NCBI GenBank assembly: GCA_938003855.1
Contig: CALKXD010000110.1
Span: 1 to 48,898 of the forward strand
Reading direction: 5' to 3'
DNA from: an uncultured Granulosicoccaceae bacterium
GTDB lineage: Bacteria; Pseudomonadota; Gammaproteobacteria; Granulosicoccales; Granulosicoccaceae
Length of the DNA: 48,898 nt
In this document: positions 17,150 through 25,409 of the stretch, piece after piece
Layout of the letters: every line of letters starts with the position of its first letter
Position numbering within the stretch: position 1 is the stretch's first letter
The notes under the pieces: model-generated
Database searches by the model: none
What the model was told of the DNA's origin: nothing
Seen by the model: only the letters and a program-made list of their open reading frames with translations
Made by a program: the position numbers and the translations under genes

Positions 17150-18346
17150 GTGTCTGACCGGCTTCCGGTAAAATTTATTGCCCTGATGGCGGCGATGTCA
17201 GCGCTCGATGCGTTTTCGATTGACGGCATGTTGCCGGCACTTGAAATCATCGGGCAGGATCTGAATGTGGCGGTGGCCAACCACCGGCAATATGTGGTGA
17301 CTGCACTGTTTGCCGGTTTTGCCGTTGGTGTACTGATCTATGGCTTTGTTGCTGATCATGTCGGCCGCCGGAAACCGGTGATCGCGGGTTTTTGCATTCA
17401 CCTGGCGGGGTCGCTGTGTTGCTGTCTGGCGGAGACGTATCCCCTGTTGCTTTTCGGGCGGGTGCTGCAGGGGCTCGGGGCAGCAGGTCCCTATGTGTTA
17501 TCACTGGCGATTGTGCGGGATACATATCAGGGGCGTGGTATGGCGCGTATTCTGTCGTTGATCATGATGGTGTTTATCGGTGTGCCGATGATCGCACCGT
17601 TTATCGGTCAGGGCATTCTGCTGGTTGCCGGGTGGCGCAGTATTTTTCTGGTGCTGGGTTTATTTTGTGTACTGGTGTTGGTTTGGTTCTGGTTAGCGCA
17701 GCCCGAAACACTAAAGCCGCAAGACCGTGTTGTGCTATCGCTTGCCGCCGTCCTCGACTCCAGCGTTCAGGTGACAACCCATCAGCAGACTGTCAGATAT
17801 CTGCTTGCCATTGGCGCTGTGACCGGTGCGTTTATCGCCTACCTCAGTACCTCGCAGCAGGTTTTTCAGAATATCTATTCACTGGGACAATGGTTTCCCG
17901 TGGTGTTTGCATCGCTGGCCGGATTGCTTGGTGTGGCTGCGTATTTCAACTCCCGCTGGGTTGAAAAAATCGGCATGGCGCGACTGGTGCACCTGGCGCT
18001 GACGGCGATTGTGCTCACGTCAGGGGCCTACTATTTGTGCTATCTGCTGTTTGCTGTTGTGCCGTCTCTGTGGTTTTTTCTGGCCTATATGGTGGTCGTG
18101 ATGTTTTGCTTTGCGCTGCTGTTCGGCAATCTGTCGTCACTGGCGCTGGAACCCATGGGGCACATCGCCGGTTCTGCCGCGTCACTGGTAAATTGCCTGA
18201 GTACCCTTATAGCGATTGCGCTGGCCTATTTGATTGGCAGTCAGTTGGAGGCTAACCCGATGCCGGTGATTGCCGGCTTTGGTGTGTTGTGCGGTGTGGC
18301 CTGGCTGCTCAATTATCCACAGCTTGGAAAACGCGCTTCGCAGTAG
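17150..18346 (+). CDS. Bcr/CflA-type MFS drug exporter
   Basis: A 398-aa major facilitator with about twelve hydrophobic segments. The family signature DAFSIDGMLPALEIIGQDL is at residues 20-38, the loop 2-3 motif GFVADHVGRRKPVI near 65-78, GRVLQGLGAAGPYVLSLAIV near 103-122, and the motif C-like GVPMIAPFIGQGIL near 143. This is the pattern of DHA1-family Bcr/CflA proton antiporters, which export small drugs, sulfonamides or amino acids such as cysteine. It starts with GTG at 17150 without a clear ribosome-binding site. It stands alone; a MaoC pair follows 160 bases later. Confidence 0.9.
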   Translation: MSDRLPVKFIALMAAMSALDAFSIDGMLPALEIIGQDLNVAVANHRQYVVTALFAGFAVGVLIYGFVADHVGRRKPVIAGFCIHLAGSLCCCLAETYPLLLFGRVLQGLGAAGPYVLSLAIVRDTYQGRGMARILSLIMMVFIGVPMIAPFIGQGILLVAGWRSIFLVLGLFCVLVLVWFWLAQPETLKPQDRVVLSLAAVLDSSVQVTTHQQTVRYLLAIGAVTGAFIAYLSTSQQVFQNIYSLGQWFPVVFASLAGLLGVAAYFNSRWVEKIGMARLVHLALTAIVLTSGAYYLCYLLFAVVPSLWFFLAYMVVVMFCFALLFGNLSSLALEPMGHIAGSAASLVNCLSTLIAIALAYLIGSQLEANPMPVIAGFGVLCGVAWLLNYPQLGKRASQ

Positions 18347-18506
18347 CCAGCGGGTGTCGTGTCACGGCGGGGTGGGCGGGTTGCCACAGCTGTCCGTCGC
18401 AAGGCAAACTGTGACTCTGTGATGACCCGAGAGAGGCAGTTGATATGCAAACAGGAGCGACACCGGTGAGCGATGAGCGCCACTACCCGCCCGGAAGCCG
18501 GACCCG

Positions 18507-18965
18507 ATGAGCTACTGGGAAGATATAGATATCGGTCGGGTCTTTCAAACCGGTGAAATCACCGTGAGTGCCGACGACATCATCGACTTTGCGAGCAACT
18601 TTGATCCGCAGCCCTATCATCTCGATCCCGCCATTGCCGAGCAATCGATCTTTGGCGGTCACTGCGCCAGCGGCTGGCAGATTTGTGCTCTGATGATGCG
18701 GTTGCTGGTCGATACCATGAATCGCGATGGCGTGCGCTCGGTGGGGTCTGCGGCGGTGGAATCGCTGCGCTGGCATCGGCCTGTGTTTGCTGACGATACC
18801 CTGCATGCTCAAATTACCGTCACCGGTCATAAGGCATCGTCGGGTTATTCAAGGTATGGACTGATTGATTGCGCCATCGAAGTCGCCAACCAGTCCGGAG
18901 ACAAGGTCATCTCGCTCACCACCGATATGCTGGTTGAACGCGGCGAGGTGGCAGCCGATGAGTGA
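18507..18965 (+). CDS. MaoC-like hot-dog dehydratase, first of a pair
   Basis: A 152-aa hot-dog-fold protein: YWEDIDIGRVFQTGEITVSA, then DDIIDFASNFDPQPYHLD (the hydratase-2 motif with Asp and His), FGGHCASGWQICALMMRL. These residues make the R-specific enoyl-CoA hydratase active site. The true substrate may be an acyl-CoA from an alternative carbon pathway. It starts at ATG 18507; its last eight bases overlap the start of the second MaoC gene. Pairs of this kind may form a heterodimer or a two-domain hydratase. Confidence 0.88.
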   Translation: MSYWEDIDIGRVFQTGEITVSADDIIDFASNFDPQPYHLDPAIAEQSIFGGHCASGWQICALMMRLLVDTMNRDGVRSVGSAAVESLRWHRPVFADDTLHAQITVTGHKASSGYSRYGLIDCAIEVANQSGDKVISLTTDMLVERGEVAADE

Positions 18966-19452
18966 GCCTGAGCAGTTCTTTCGCAGCCGCTGGTTTGAAG
19001 ATATACCGGTCGGTGAATTTCACGTCTTTGGCAACCATACGTTTGGCGAAAAAGAAATTATCGATTTTGGTCGCGCCTACGCACCGTATCCGATGCACAC
19101 AGATTTTGACGCCGCCAGAGACAGTTTGCATCAGGGGTTGGTGGCATCGGGCTGGCATGTCTGTGCGGTATGGATGCGCTTGATGGTGACCTATATGGAG
19201 CGTTATGCAACGGGGGTGCGGGACGGCCGCCGCAATGGTGCCGGAATTGGCTTTCGCAACATGAAATGGCTGAAGCCGGTGCGCCCCGGTCACAACCTGA
19301 CCTACACTTATGAGATCATCGAAAAACCCGACAAGGTAATTCGTGGCAAGTGGGGGATCATCCGCAGTCGCAATGAAGCCTATAACCAGAACGGTGAGTT
19401 GGTGTTTACCTTTGAGATTGATATTCTCGCCGAGCGCAGGCCTGACTCATGA
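18958..19452 (+). CDS. MaoC-like hot-dog dehydratase, second of a pair
   Basis: A 164-aa paralogue of the preceding gene: WFEDIPVGEFHVFGNHTFGE, EKEIIDFGRAYAPYPMHTD, HQGLVASGWHVCAVWMRLMV. It retains the aspartate and histidine of the hydratase motif in a slightly altered form (DFGRAYAPYPMH), so it may be catalytic or a structural partner. ATG 18958 lies inside the upstream coding region (8-nt overlap), which argues for coupled translation and a complex. The ORF continues upstream to 18865, but that part only mirrors the first gene in another frame. Confidence 0.87.
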   Translation: MSEPEQFFRSRWFEDIPVGEFHVFGNHTFGEKEIIDFGRAYAPYPMHTDFDAARDSLHQGLVASGWHVCAVWMRLMVTYMERYATGVRDGRRNGAGIGFRNMKWLKPVRPGHNLTYTYEIIEKPDKVIRGKWGIIRSRNEAYNQNGELVFTFEIDILAERRPDS

Positions 19453-19514
19453 ATGCCCCGCCGCGTTCTGTTGGCGAAACGGCTATCGTTCCGGCAAAAC
19501 TATAACAGCGCCCT

Positions 19515-20153
19515 ATGCAGAAACCCGAAAAACTAGAAGATATTGTCAATCACCTGGTGAGTGCTACCGACCCCGATGAGGTGCGCCAGTTGTATCAGCA
19601 ATGGTCTGACAGCTACGACGATGATCTGGATTCGTTTGGCTATGTGGCCCCTGAGATTGGTGCCGGACTGTTTGCAGAGACGGTGAAGGATAAGGCCGCA
19701 AAAATACATGATGCAGGCTGTGGAACCGGGTTGGTCGGTGCGTTGCTCAAACGACTGGGCTATAGCAATATTCATGGTAGCGACTTCTCTGCCGGCATGC
19801 TGGATCGCGCGCAGCTAACAAACTGCTATAAAACACTGGAACTCGCAGATTTCTCACAACCATTGAGTATTGCCGACAATACCTTTGATGCCGTGATTTC
19901 TATCGGGGTGTACACCAAACGCTTCAAGCAGATTTTTCTGACCGAGGTGCTGCGCACGCTTAAACCGGCAGGCTCAGTGGTGTTTACCTGTCGAGAGCTC
20001 TATTTTGACGAGGTTGCGGATACAGTGAAACAGATGCATGCTGACAAAATAATCTGCAAATCCTCCGTGCAGTTTAATGACTACATGACTGGCCAGAACG
20101 CGAGTGCGTTTTATGTTGTGCTTGAGAAGAGTCGGGAAAATTCCGGCGAGTAA
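19515..20153 (+). CDS. Class I SAM-dependent methyltransferase
   Basis: A 212-aa methyltransferase. Motif I is HDAGCGTGLVGALL at about residues 65-78, followed by GSDFSAGMLDRA (motif II region), a motif-IV-like FDAVISIGVYTKRF, and LRTLKPAGSVVFTCRE near 150. The N-terminal LYQQWSDSYDDDLDSFGY is typical of the small methyltransferases related to the human WBSCR27 group. The substrate is unknown. It begins 62 bases after the second MaoC gene and is followed eight bases later by an exported protein, so all four may share a transcript. Confidence 0.87.
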   Translation: MQKPEKLEDIVNHLVSATDPDEVRQLYQQWSDSYDDDLDSFGYVAPEIGAGLFAETVKDKAAKIHDAGCGTGLVGALLKRLGYSNIHGSDFSAGMLDRAQLTNCYKTLELADFSQPLSIADNTFDAVISIGVYTKRFKQIFLTEVLRTLKPAGSVVFTCRELYFDEVADTVKQMHADKIICKSSVQFNDYMTGQNASAFYVVLEKSRENSGE

Positions 20154-20161
20154 GCCGCAGG

Positions 20162-20815
20162 ATGAATGAACGGATAGTCGCTGCAGGGAGTCGGTTAGGG
20201 AGCAAGATTGCCAATGTCATTTATTGTCTATGTGTGTGCATACCTTTGGGGCGTCCTGTCAGTGCGCACGGTGAGATCGAGCAGATATCACCGGAAGTGA
20301 TCTGGCAAGAGGAGGTAATTGCTACTGAACCGGAGCCCGCCCCTTTACAAGTAGTAGCCGCACCGACCGATGTTTTTGATGTGTTCAATGGTGTGTCTGG
20401 AGCCACCGGTGCCGGTGTCGGCATCTCTGTGAGCCGCTTTGGGGTAAGCGGGGGCAGAGAGTATTTGGTCAGCAGTGATGTGCCCGGCTATTTTCTGTTA
20501 GTGCTGTCTAGAGCCGACGGGGAGATGGATCTTATCTACTCTCATAACAACCCCACGTCGCAACTGCCGGAAAGATGGTTTAACTTCCGGGATGAAATAC
20601 CGGCAGAGTCCGGGCCATTGAGTGGTCAGGGGCGGGTCGGGCTGGAAACAGTCTATGCGGTTTACTCTGAGCATCTACTGCTGCCAGCTGGTGATGAGTC
20701 AGCGTCGGGTGGTTCGCACAGTAATTTGCTGGTGTTACAGCAGGTGGTCGCATCATTGCAGAAGCAATCCGGTGCAGTTGACTACACCCGCTACCAGCAC
20801 ACGGTGGATTGGTAA
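20162..20815 (+). CDS. Exported hypothetical protein, DUF4384-like
   Basis: A 217-aa protein with an N-terminal hydrophobic segment (ANVIYCLCVCIPLGRPVSAH, residues 17-36) that should be a signal peptide or anchor. The mature part has an acidic, Pro-rich stretch (EVIATEPEPAPLQVV) and then a beta-type segment YLVSSDVPGYFLLVLSRADG with NNPTSQLPERWFNF, which recalls the DUF4384 fold in which a periplasmic protein displays a rigid body-like domain. I do not recognise a named family with confidence. It starts at ATG 20162, eight bases after the methyltransferase stop. Confidence 0.6.
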   Translation: MNERIVAAGSRLGSKIANVIYCLCVCIPLGRPVSAHGEIEQISPEVIWQEEVIATEPEPAPLQVVAAPTDVFDVFNGVSGATGAGVGISVSRFGVSGGREYLVSSDVPGYFLLVLSRADGEMDLIYSHNNPTSQLPERWFNFRDEIPAESGPLSGQGRVGLETVYAVYSEHLLLPAGDESASGGSHSNLLVLQQVVASLQKQSGAVDYTRYQHTVDW

Positions 20816-20924
20816 GGCGGCAGGTGTGCCGCTGTTAGCTGTCGATTGTCGCTGTTGCCTGCTGCCCGTCAGTTGATTCTGCTAACCTGTCTATAGCCGT
20901 GAAATTTAATACGGTGTTCGATGT

Positions 20925-21863
20925 CTAGGAGAACATTTGCTCTTCCAGGCTTCTGCCTTTGCTAAGCCGTCGGTATTCAATGCCTTGTTCAGACAGTGTG
21001 ATCAGCAAATCAATATCCATTGTCGGGTGAGAGCTGCTATCGAATTCAATGATTAGTTCTGTCGGGCCTTTTTGCTCAATGCGGGTAACACCCGGTACCT
21101 GCGTCAGGGTGTCAACGGTGGCTGCACCGGCATGGCCCTGTCGCATTGTTAACGTTATATAGCCATCGTTTGCGGCAGCATCTATAGCGTTAATACCCTG
21201 TAGCTGACCGTTGGCCAGGTGGACCACTGTGGTACATACTTTTTCCAGTTCATCAAGGTTGTGTGAGCTGATAATAAAAGTGGCATTGCCAGCTTCGGTG
21301 GCGATCAGTTCCCGAATTATTTTTACATTCGGTGGGTCAATGCCTGCGGTGGGCTCGTCGAGCAATATTAATTCGGGCTGGCCGATCAGTGCCTGCGCAA
21401 TCATGATACGTTTGCGCATGCCATGGCTGAGTTGATCCGGTTTGCTGTTGGCACGGTCTGCCAATTGCACTAACTCCAGCACACGCATGGTTTCTGTCCG
21501 TGCCTGTCTGCCGGATAAACCTCGCAGTTGTGCGTAGTGGCGCAACTGACGGGCGATGTTGAAGGCGGGGTCCAGCCAGGCGTCCTGTGGCAGTGCCGAT
21601 ATTTTTTGAAGTGCAGCGGCACTGCCCGGGGCCTGTCCAAGAATTTTGACCGATCCCTGTGATGGTCGTACAAAACCGCACAGTAGGCTCAAAAAGGTCG
21701 TTTTGCCAGCGCCATTCGGGCCGATCAGCGCAATAGGCGACCCGGCTTGCAGGCTCAGACTGACGTCTGCTAGTGCCTTGGTTTTTCCGTAGTTTTTTGA
21801 CAGGTTGCTGCACTCAATGACGGGTGCACCGGTTTGGCTGACAGAGCTGTTGGTAGAGTTCAT
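20925..21863 (-). CDS. ABC transporter ATP-binding protein
   Basis: A 312-aa ATPase of an ABC-2 exporter. Walker A is GPNGAGKTT (around residue 45), the signature is LSHGMRKRIMIAQAL (with His replacing the usual Gly2), Walker B is LILLDEPTAGID, and the switch His is in SSHNLDELE. A C-terminal domain of about 80 residues is like those of drug- and antibiotic-export ATPases (DrrA/CcmA group). The true start is ATG 21863; the open frame runs further upstream but overlaps the permease. The permease stop lies eight bases upstream, so the two form one transcript. Substrate unknown. Confidence 0.9.
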   Translation of the reverse strand: MNSTNSSVSQTGAPVIECSNLSKNYGKTKALADVSLSLQAGSPIALIGPNGAGKTTFLSLLCGFVRPSQGSVKILGQAPGSAAALQKISALPQDAWLDPAFNIARQLRHYAQLRGLSGRQARTETMRVLELVQLADRANSKPDQLSHGMRKRIMIAQALIGQPELILLDEPTAGIDPPNVKIIRELIATEAGNATFIISSHNLDELEKVCTTVVHLANGQLQGINAIDAAANDGYITLTMRQGHAGAATVDTLTQVPGVTRIEQKGPTELIIEFDSSSHPTMDIDLLITLSEQGIEYRRLSKGRSLEEQMFS

Positions 21864-21871
21864 TATCGGGC

Positions 21872-22684
21872 TCACAGATCGCGTCGGTTGATGATGAACC
21901 AGCCCGCAACCAATAATACGGTTGCCTGTACGACGGGTACTATAGCGAGCTGCAATGCCTGCCAACTGTTGTGATGCAGCAGGGAGGTAATATGTGCGCC
22001 CGGCACCAGCCAGCGTAAATTGGCGGTTTCGGGATATCTGTGTGCCAGCCACGAAAGCAACACGGTTAGCGCAATCCATATAATGGTCGCCCAGGTGGTC
22101 GCCTGGCGGGCTGAGCCTGCAAACAGCGAGATCACTGCCATTGCTGCGGTGTAGGCGGCAATGAGCAGCAATAGATTGACAAAAACCATAGCAGCGGTAT
22201 CTAGCGCCGGCACCAGCAGTGCCTCATTGCGTACAACTGCCAGCATTAAGGTGGCAGCGGTTACCAGTGCCAGCAACAGGGCCTGCACAATCATCGCTCC
22301 GGTAAAGCGACCCAGGAACAGGCTGGTGCGCGTGGTGTGCAGGCTCAGTAGCCGCAGTGTCCCGCGGGTACGATCTGCGGCTGTCTGATCGGCAGCAAGC
22401 ATCAGGCACAGCAGTGGAAATAAATAAAGCCCGATCACCCAGAATACCGAGAATTCCGGGACCTGCCACCCGAGAAGTGATTCGATTAAACGGGAATTGA
22501 AAAACGAGCCGACCAGAACCCCTTCGCCGTTCGCCAGCCAGCTTGCCGCACCTTTTACCAGATACCAGAGGATCAGGGCCCAGACCAATAGAAATGCCGC
22601 GACAACCGTCAGTCCCCTGGGGGTGCTGAAGGTGCGTTGCAATTCGAGGTTGCTGATAATGAAAATGTTTTTGATAAAAGTCAC
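21872..22684 (-). CDS. ABC-2 type permease
   Basis: A 270-aa integral membrane protein with about six hydrophobic spans (for example VVAAFLLVWALILWYLV, VFWVIGLYLFPLLCLMLAAD, LLALVTAATLMLAVV). The pattern LMLAADQTAADRTRGTLRLL is typical of ABC-2 permeases of the NosY/YhfC sort. It pairs with the ATPase directly downstream and exports or handles an unknown substrate. It starts at ATG 22684; the intergenic hairpin at 22796-22821 lies upstream of it. Confidence 0.87.
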   Translation of the reverse strand: MTFIKNIFIISNLELQRTFSTPRGLTVVAAFLLVWALILWYLVKGAASWLANGEGVLVGSFFNSRLIESLLGWQVPEFSVFWVIGLYLFPLLCLMLAADQTAADRTRGTLRLLSLHTTRTSLFLGRFTGAMIVQALLLALVTAATLMLAVVRNEALLVPALDTAAMVFVNLLLLIAAYTAAMAVISLFAGSARQATTWATIIWIALTVLLSWLAHRYPETANLRWLVPGAHITSLLHHNSWQALQLAIVPVVQATVLLVAGWFIINRRDL

Positions 22685-22795
22685 TAGCGTTACCGTGGGT
22701 GGTGTAGTGATAGACAGGCTCGTCGCAACGGGAATGGTAGCAGGTCCGGTCGCCGTCGATTTTGTACAGCTTTGTCAGATAGCCTGCGCAAACGA

Positions 22796-22821
22796 AAACA
22801 GCCGGCGATTGCCGGCTGTTT
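22796..22821. terminator. Bidirectional rho-independent terminator
   Basis: AAACAGCCGGC, a four-base loop GATT, and GCCGGCTGTTT form an 11-bp stem with an A-tract on one side and a T-tract on the other. It lies about 30 bases beyond the stop of the GH12-like gene on the minus strand and cleanly separates it from the ABC permease. Confidence 0.85.
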
Positions 22822-22852
22822 TTATCATAGGTCTAACGGATGGTGCAGTTGA

Positions 22853-24376
22853 CTATCTGCTCTGGTTGATTGTCCAGGTATTAAAATTTACATCACCAGC
22901 GCCCCAGAAAATCTCGGTGCCGACAATGATGTTCGCCATACACCAGTCGTCCTGAATCTGATCAGAGTTACTGGCAGCACCGAATCGTTGCTTAACCTGA
23001 TGGGCGTTGTCTTTTGCCCAATCGACAAAGTCGTTCCAGTAGACAGTGCCGCTGAGTTGCGGGTTTTGTGCAACAAAGGCGACATAACGAGTATCAGAGC
23101 CTTTGGTGTATACCTTGTAGGCTTCACCGCGAATGTTCAGGTCAGCGACAAAGTCGCCAGGGCCCGCTGGCAGACGCTCGGCACCCGCATCAAGCCATAC
23201 CATTACTTCGTAGACGTGGTTGGATCCGCCGGAACGCTTGACGATGTCGGTGTTGCATTGACCGGTTTCGTCTTCGTAGAAGAATGATTCAATGGCAACG
23301 TTGCGCTCGCCCTGGATAGTAGAGCCATTCGGGAATCGGGCATTGTTAGAAGCATCAACAATTCGCTCTCCACCGTATTGCGGGCCGGTGTAGGCGTAGT
23401 CGATGGAGATGTTTGGCATCTCGCTCAGCTTAACGGGCAAGCCGGTTTCGTCCTTTGGTGCGCTGGTGCGGAATTCGTCTTTGACGCCGAATATCAGCTC
23501 CGGGTAAGAGCGTACATAGTAGTCGCCGGATGCCTGGCTGTTGCCGTTGATTCCGGTGCGGCCAGGGCCCCAGTCGTAGTTCCAGCCGATCTTCGCACCA
23601 TTGGTGTTTGTAGTGATGCACTGTGACCATTCGTAGCCCGGGAATGCACGCCAGGGACGCCAGGCATTGTTGTGCAGGATGAAGTCGCCCACGCGTGTGT
23701 CTGAGTAGTCATTGCGATCATCAAGAGTCGTGCAAATGCTCTGCTGTGCGACAACTGGCAGTGCTGATGTGCGGAATACGGTGCCGCCACTGTTGTCCGA
23801 GGTGAAATCGCCGGCATCCGTGTCGCGCTCACCAGTGGTGTCGTTGTCATTGCTGTTGTCACCGCCATCTGAACTGCTGCTGCCGGAATCGTCGCCGTTC
23901 TGGCCGCCATCGGAGGTGCTGCTGCCGGAGTCGTCGCCGTTCTGGCCGCCATCAGAGGTGCTGCTGCCGGAGTCGTCGCCGTTCTGGCCGCCGTCAGAGG
24001 TGCTGCTGCCGGAATCATCGGTGTTTTGGCCGCTATCAGAGCTGTCGCTTCCGGAGTCATCGGTGTTTTGGCCGCTATCAGAGCTGTCGCTTCCGGAGTC
24101 ATCGGTGTTCTGACCGTTGTCAGAGTTGCCACCGTCAGCGTCATCGTTGTTCTGTGTACTGTCATCGCCACTGGCATCATCGTTTGTGCTGTCGCCGTTG
24201 TCAGTCGTATCCGTACCGTTGTCACCACTGTCGGTGTCGCCACCCTGTGGAATAACCGGAGTACCGGTGTCCGTAACCCCGGTTTCTGTGCCGGTGTCCA
24301 TTGGCGTAACCAGGGAGTCACTGTCGCAAGCGCTAAGTGACATGATAATAAGACTGGCAAGTAAACTTCTTTGCAT
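22853..24376 (-). CDS. Lipoprotein with a GH12-like endoglucanase domain
   Basis: A 507-aa predicted lipoprotein. Signal peptide and lipobox are MQRSLLASLIIMSLSAC with the acylated Cys17. Residues 18 to about 205 form a low-complexity Asp/Ser/Gly/Asn/Gln linker. The C-terminal 290 residues fit glycoside hydrolase family 12: YVRSYPELIFG, NISIDYAYT, NHVYEVMVWLDAGAERLPAG with candidate nucleophile Glu390, and IIVGTEIFWGAG with candidate acid/base Glu488. It should cut beta-1,4-glucan or xyloglucan at the cell surface. The start ATG 24376 follows AGAGG, and an upstream in-frame Met at 24433 would spoil the lipoprotein signal. The family assignment comes from motif reading, not a search. Substrate uncertain. 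Confidence 0.75.
   Translation of the reverse strand: MQRSLLASLIIMSLSACDSDSLVTPMDTGTETGVTDTGTPVIPQGGDTDSGDNGTDTTDNGDSTNDDASGDDSTQNNDDADGGNSDNGQNTDDSGSDSSDSGQNTDDSGSDSSDSGQNTDDSGSSTSDGGQNGDDSGSSTSDGGQNGDDSGSSTSDGGQNGDDSGSSSSDGGDNSNDNDTTGERDTDAGDFTSDNSGGTVFRTSALPVVAQQSICTTLDDRNDYSDTRVGDFILHNNAWRPWRAFPGYEWSQCITTNTNGAKIGWNYDWGPGRTGINGNSQASGDYYVRSYPELIFGVKDEFRTSAPKDETGLPVKLSEMPNISIDYAYTGPQYGGERIVDASNNARFPNGSTIQGERNVAIESFFYEDETGQCNTDIVKRSGGSNHVYEVMVWLDAGAERLPAGPGDFVADLNIRGEAYKVYTKGSDTRYVAFVAQNPQLSGTVYWNDFVDWAKDNAHQVKQRFGAASNSDQIQDDWCMANIIVGTEIFWGAGDVNFNTWTINQSR
23862..24113 (-). repeat. Six 42-bp tandem repeats in the GH12 linker
   Basis: Six imperfect 42-base units, each coding a 14-residue block such as SSTSDGGQNGDDSG or SDSSDSGQNTDDSG. 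Three neighbouring units are nearly identical, which points to recent duplication. The repeat lies in the linker between lipid anchor and enzyme domain, so changes in unit number would alter linker length in multiples of 14 residues without shifting frame. Confidence 0.9.
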
Positions 24377-24712
24377 GGGAGTGCCTCTCTGTTTCATCTG
24401 GTTCGAGTCAGCTAATCCGGCTGGCTTGAACAAGAAGATGGTGTAGTGAAGTTGGGCCGATAGTAGCCGTTTCGGTGTTTCTAAACTGTGTTAGGCGTAA
24501 CTTTTTTGATACAAATGCATTTTTGATTCTGTCGTGCCGGATGGAAATTTGAACCAGTTCCGTTTTGTGGCTGAAGCGTGCCACAGTGGCAGTCTGACTG
24601 CGACCGATAGCACGGGAAAAAGTGCCGGATATTTCGGATCAGTCAGGGTATACCGGGCGAATAATGCGCAGGGCTGATGTCACCGGATGGCCGGGCGCCG
24701 GTGATCCGGAGA
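24377..24712. other. Gap upstream of the GH12-like gene
   Basis: These 336 bases contain no credible ORF. The GH12 promoter should lie here on the minus strand, but I cannot place it. A hairpin CACCGG...CCGGTG at about 24682-24702 follows the end of the interrupted gene on the minus strand and could act as a weak terminator; it has no U-tract. Confidence 0.35.
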
Positions 24713-25186
24713 TTATCGGGTTAATGTGACTGTTGAGTTTATCGGAGTGTTGTTGAGAACAAGCTCACTGTGGTCGTTCGCGCTTAAAGTGACACGCATT
24801 GTGTGAGTGCCGGCAGGGACTTTGTTGATGTGATACCAGTCGCCGTACAGCCGTGCCAGCTTTTTCCCGTTGAGGTAGAGGTGCGCATGCGCTTCGTTAT
24901 CCAGAGCTTCAGCAACTACGTTTTGCGAGGTTAAGCGGAAAGTTTCTGTGGAGATCTGTACGTTTCAGCCGGCCAATGGGTCCTGGCTCGCCTTGAGTTC
25001 TACGGTTGGAATGGTGGCGAAACCGGAGACCTCTTGCGATGCATGGTGATGTGCATCACCGAGGTCCATTTTATGTTCAACGTTGTGGTTTTCGTTCGCT
25101 GTGTAGTGCTCCATAGGATTAGAGCAATTCGACATTTGAATAAGTAGTAGAAGCGCTGGTAGTGCTTTGCCGAAGGAAATAGCCAT
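24713..25186 (-). pseudogene. Small exported protein interrupted by an in-frame UGA
   Basis: Reading from ATG 25186 (AGGA upstream), the frame gives a short lipoprotein-like signal (FGKALPALLLLIQMSNCSN), a His-rich part and PTVELKASQDPLAG, then TGA at 24965-24967. The same frame continues without interruption from NVQISTETFRLTS, through HAHLYLNGKKLARLYG and VPAGTHTMRVTLSANDHSE, to a TAA at 24713-24715. The downstream part is the conserved half of the family as I remember it, where the interrupted position is usually Trp in an xGWN context. One base change, TGG to TGA, explains it. It is therefore a recent nonsense pseudogene, a sequencing error or, much less likely, a recoded gene. Confidence 0.75.
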
Positions 25187-25409
25187 CGGTATCCTATGGT
25201 TAAGTGTGCTAATCAGCACCGACTCTGCAGAGTAGAGAAAGTGCTGCTGTGCGCATTGACGATCTTTGTGATTTTGTAATTTCCTCGGTTGATCAATCGG
25301 CGATACGCGGCGTAGATGCGCTCGGCGTTGTTCTATCGATCTTGCATCGATGTCCCGTTGCGCGAATGAATCTGGCATTATTGTAGGTCGACCTTTCAAA
25401 GTGCTTCCA

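Noticed and set aside
23494-24360. Alternative-frame repeat proteins (minus and plus) over the GH12 linker
   Set aside because: The 42-bp repeat keeps several frames open; only the frame with lipobox and GH12 domain makes biological sense.
24965-24967. Selenocysteine reading of the in-frame UGA
   Set aside because: The residue expected there is Trp, no SECIS-like hairpin follows, and the change from TGG to TGA is a simpler explanation.
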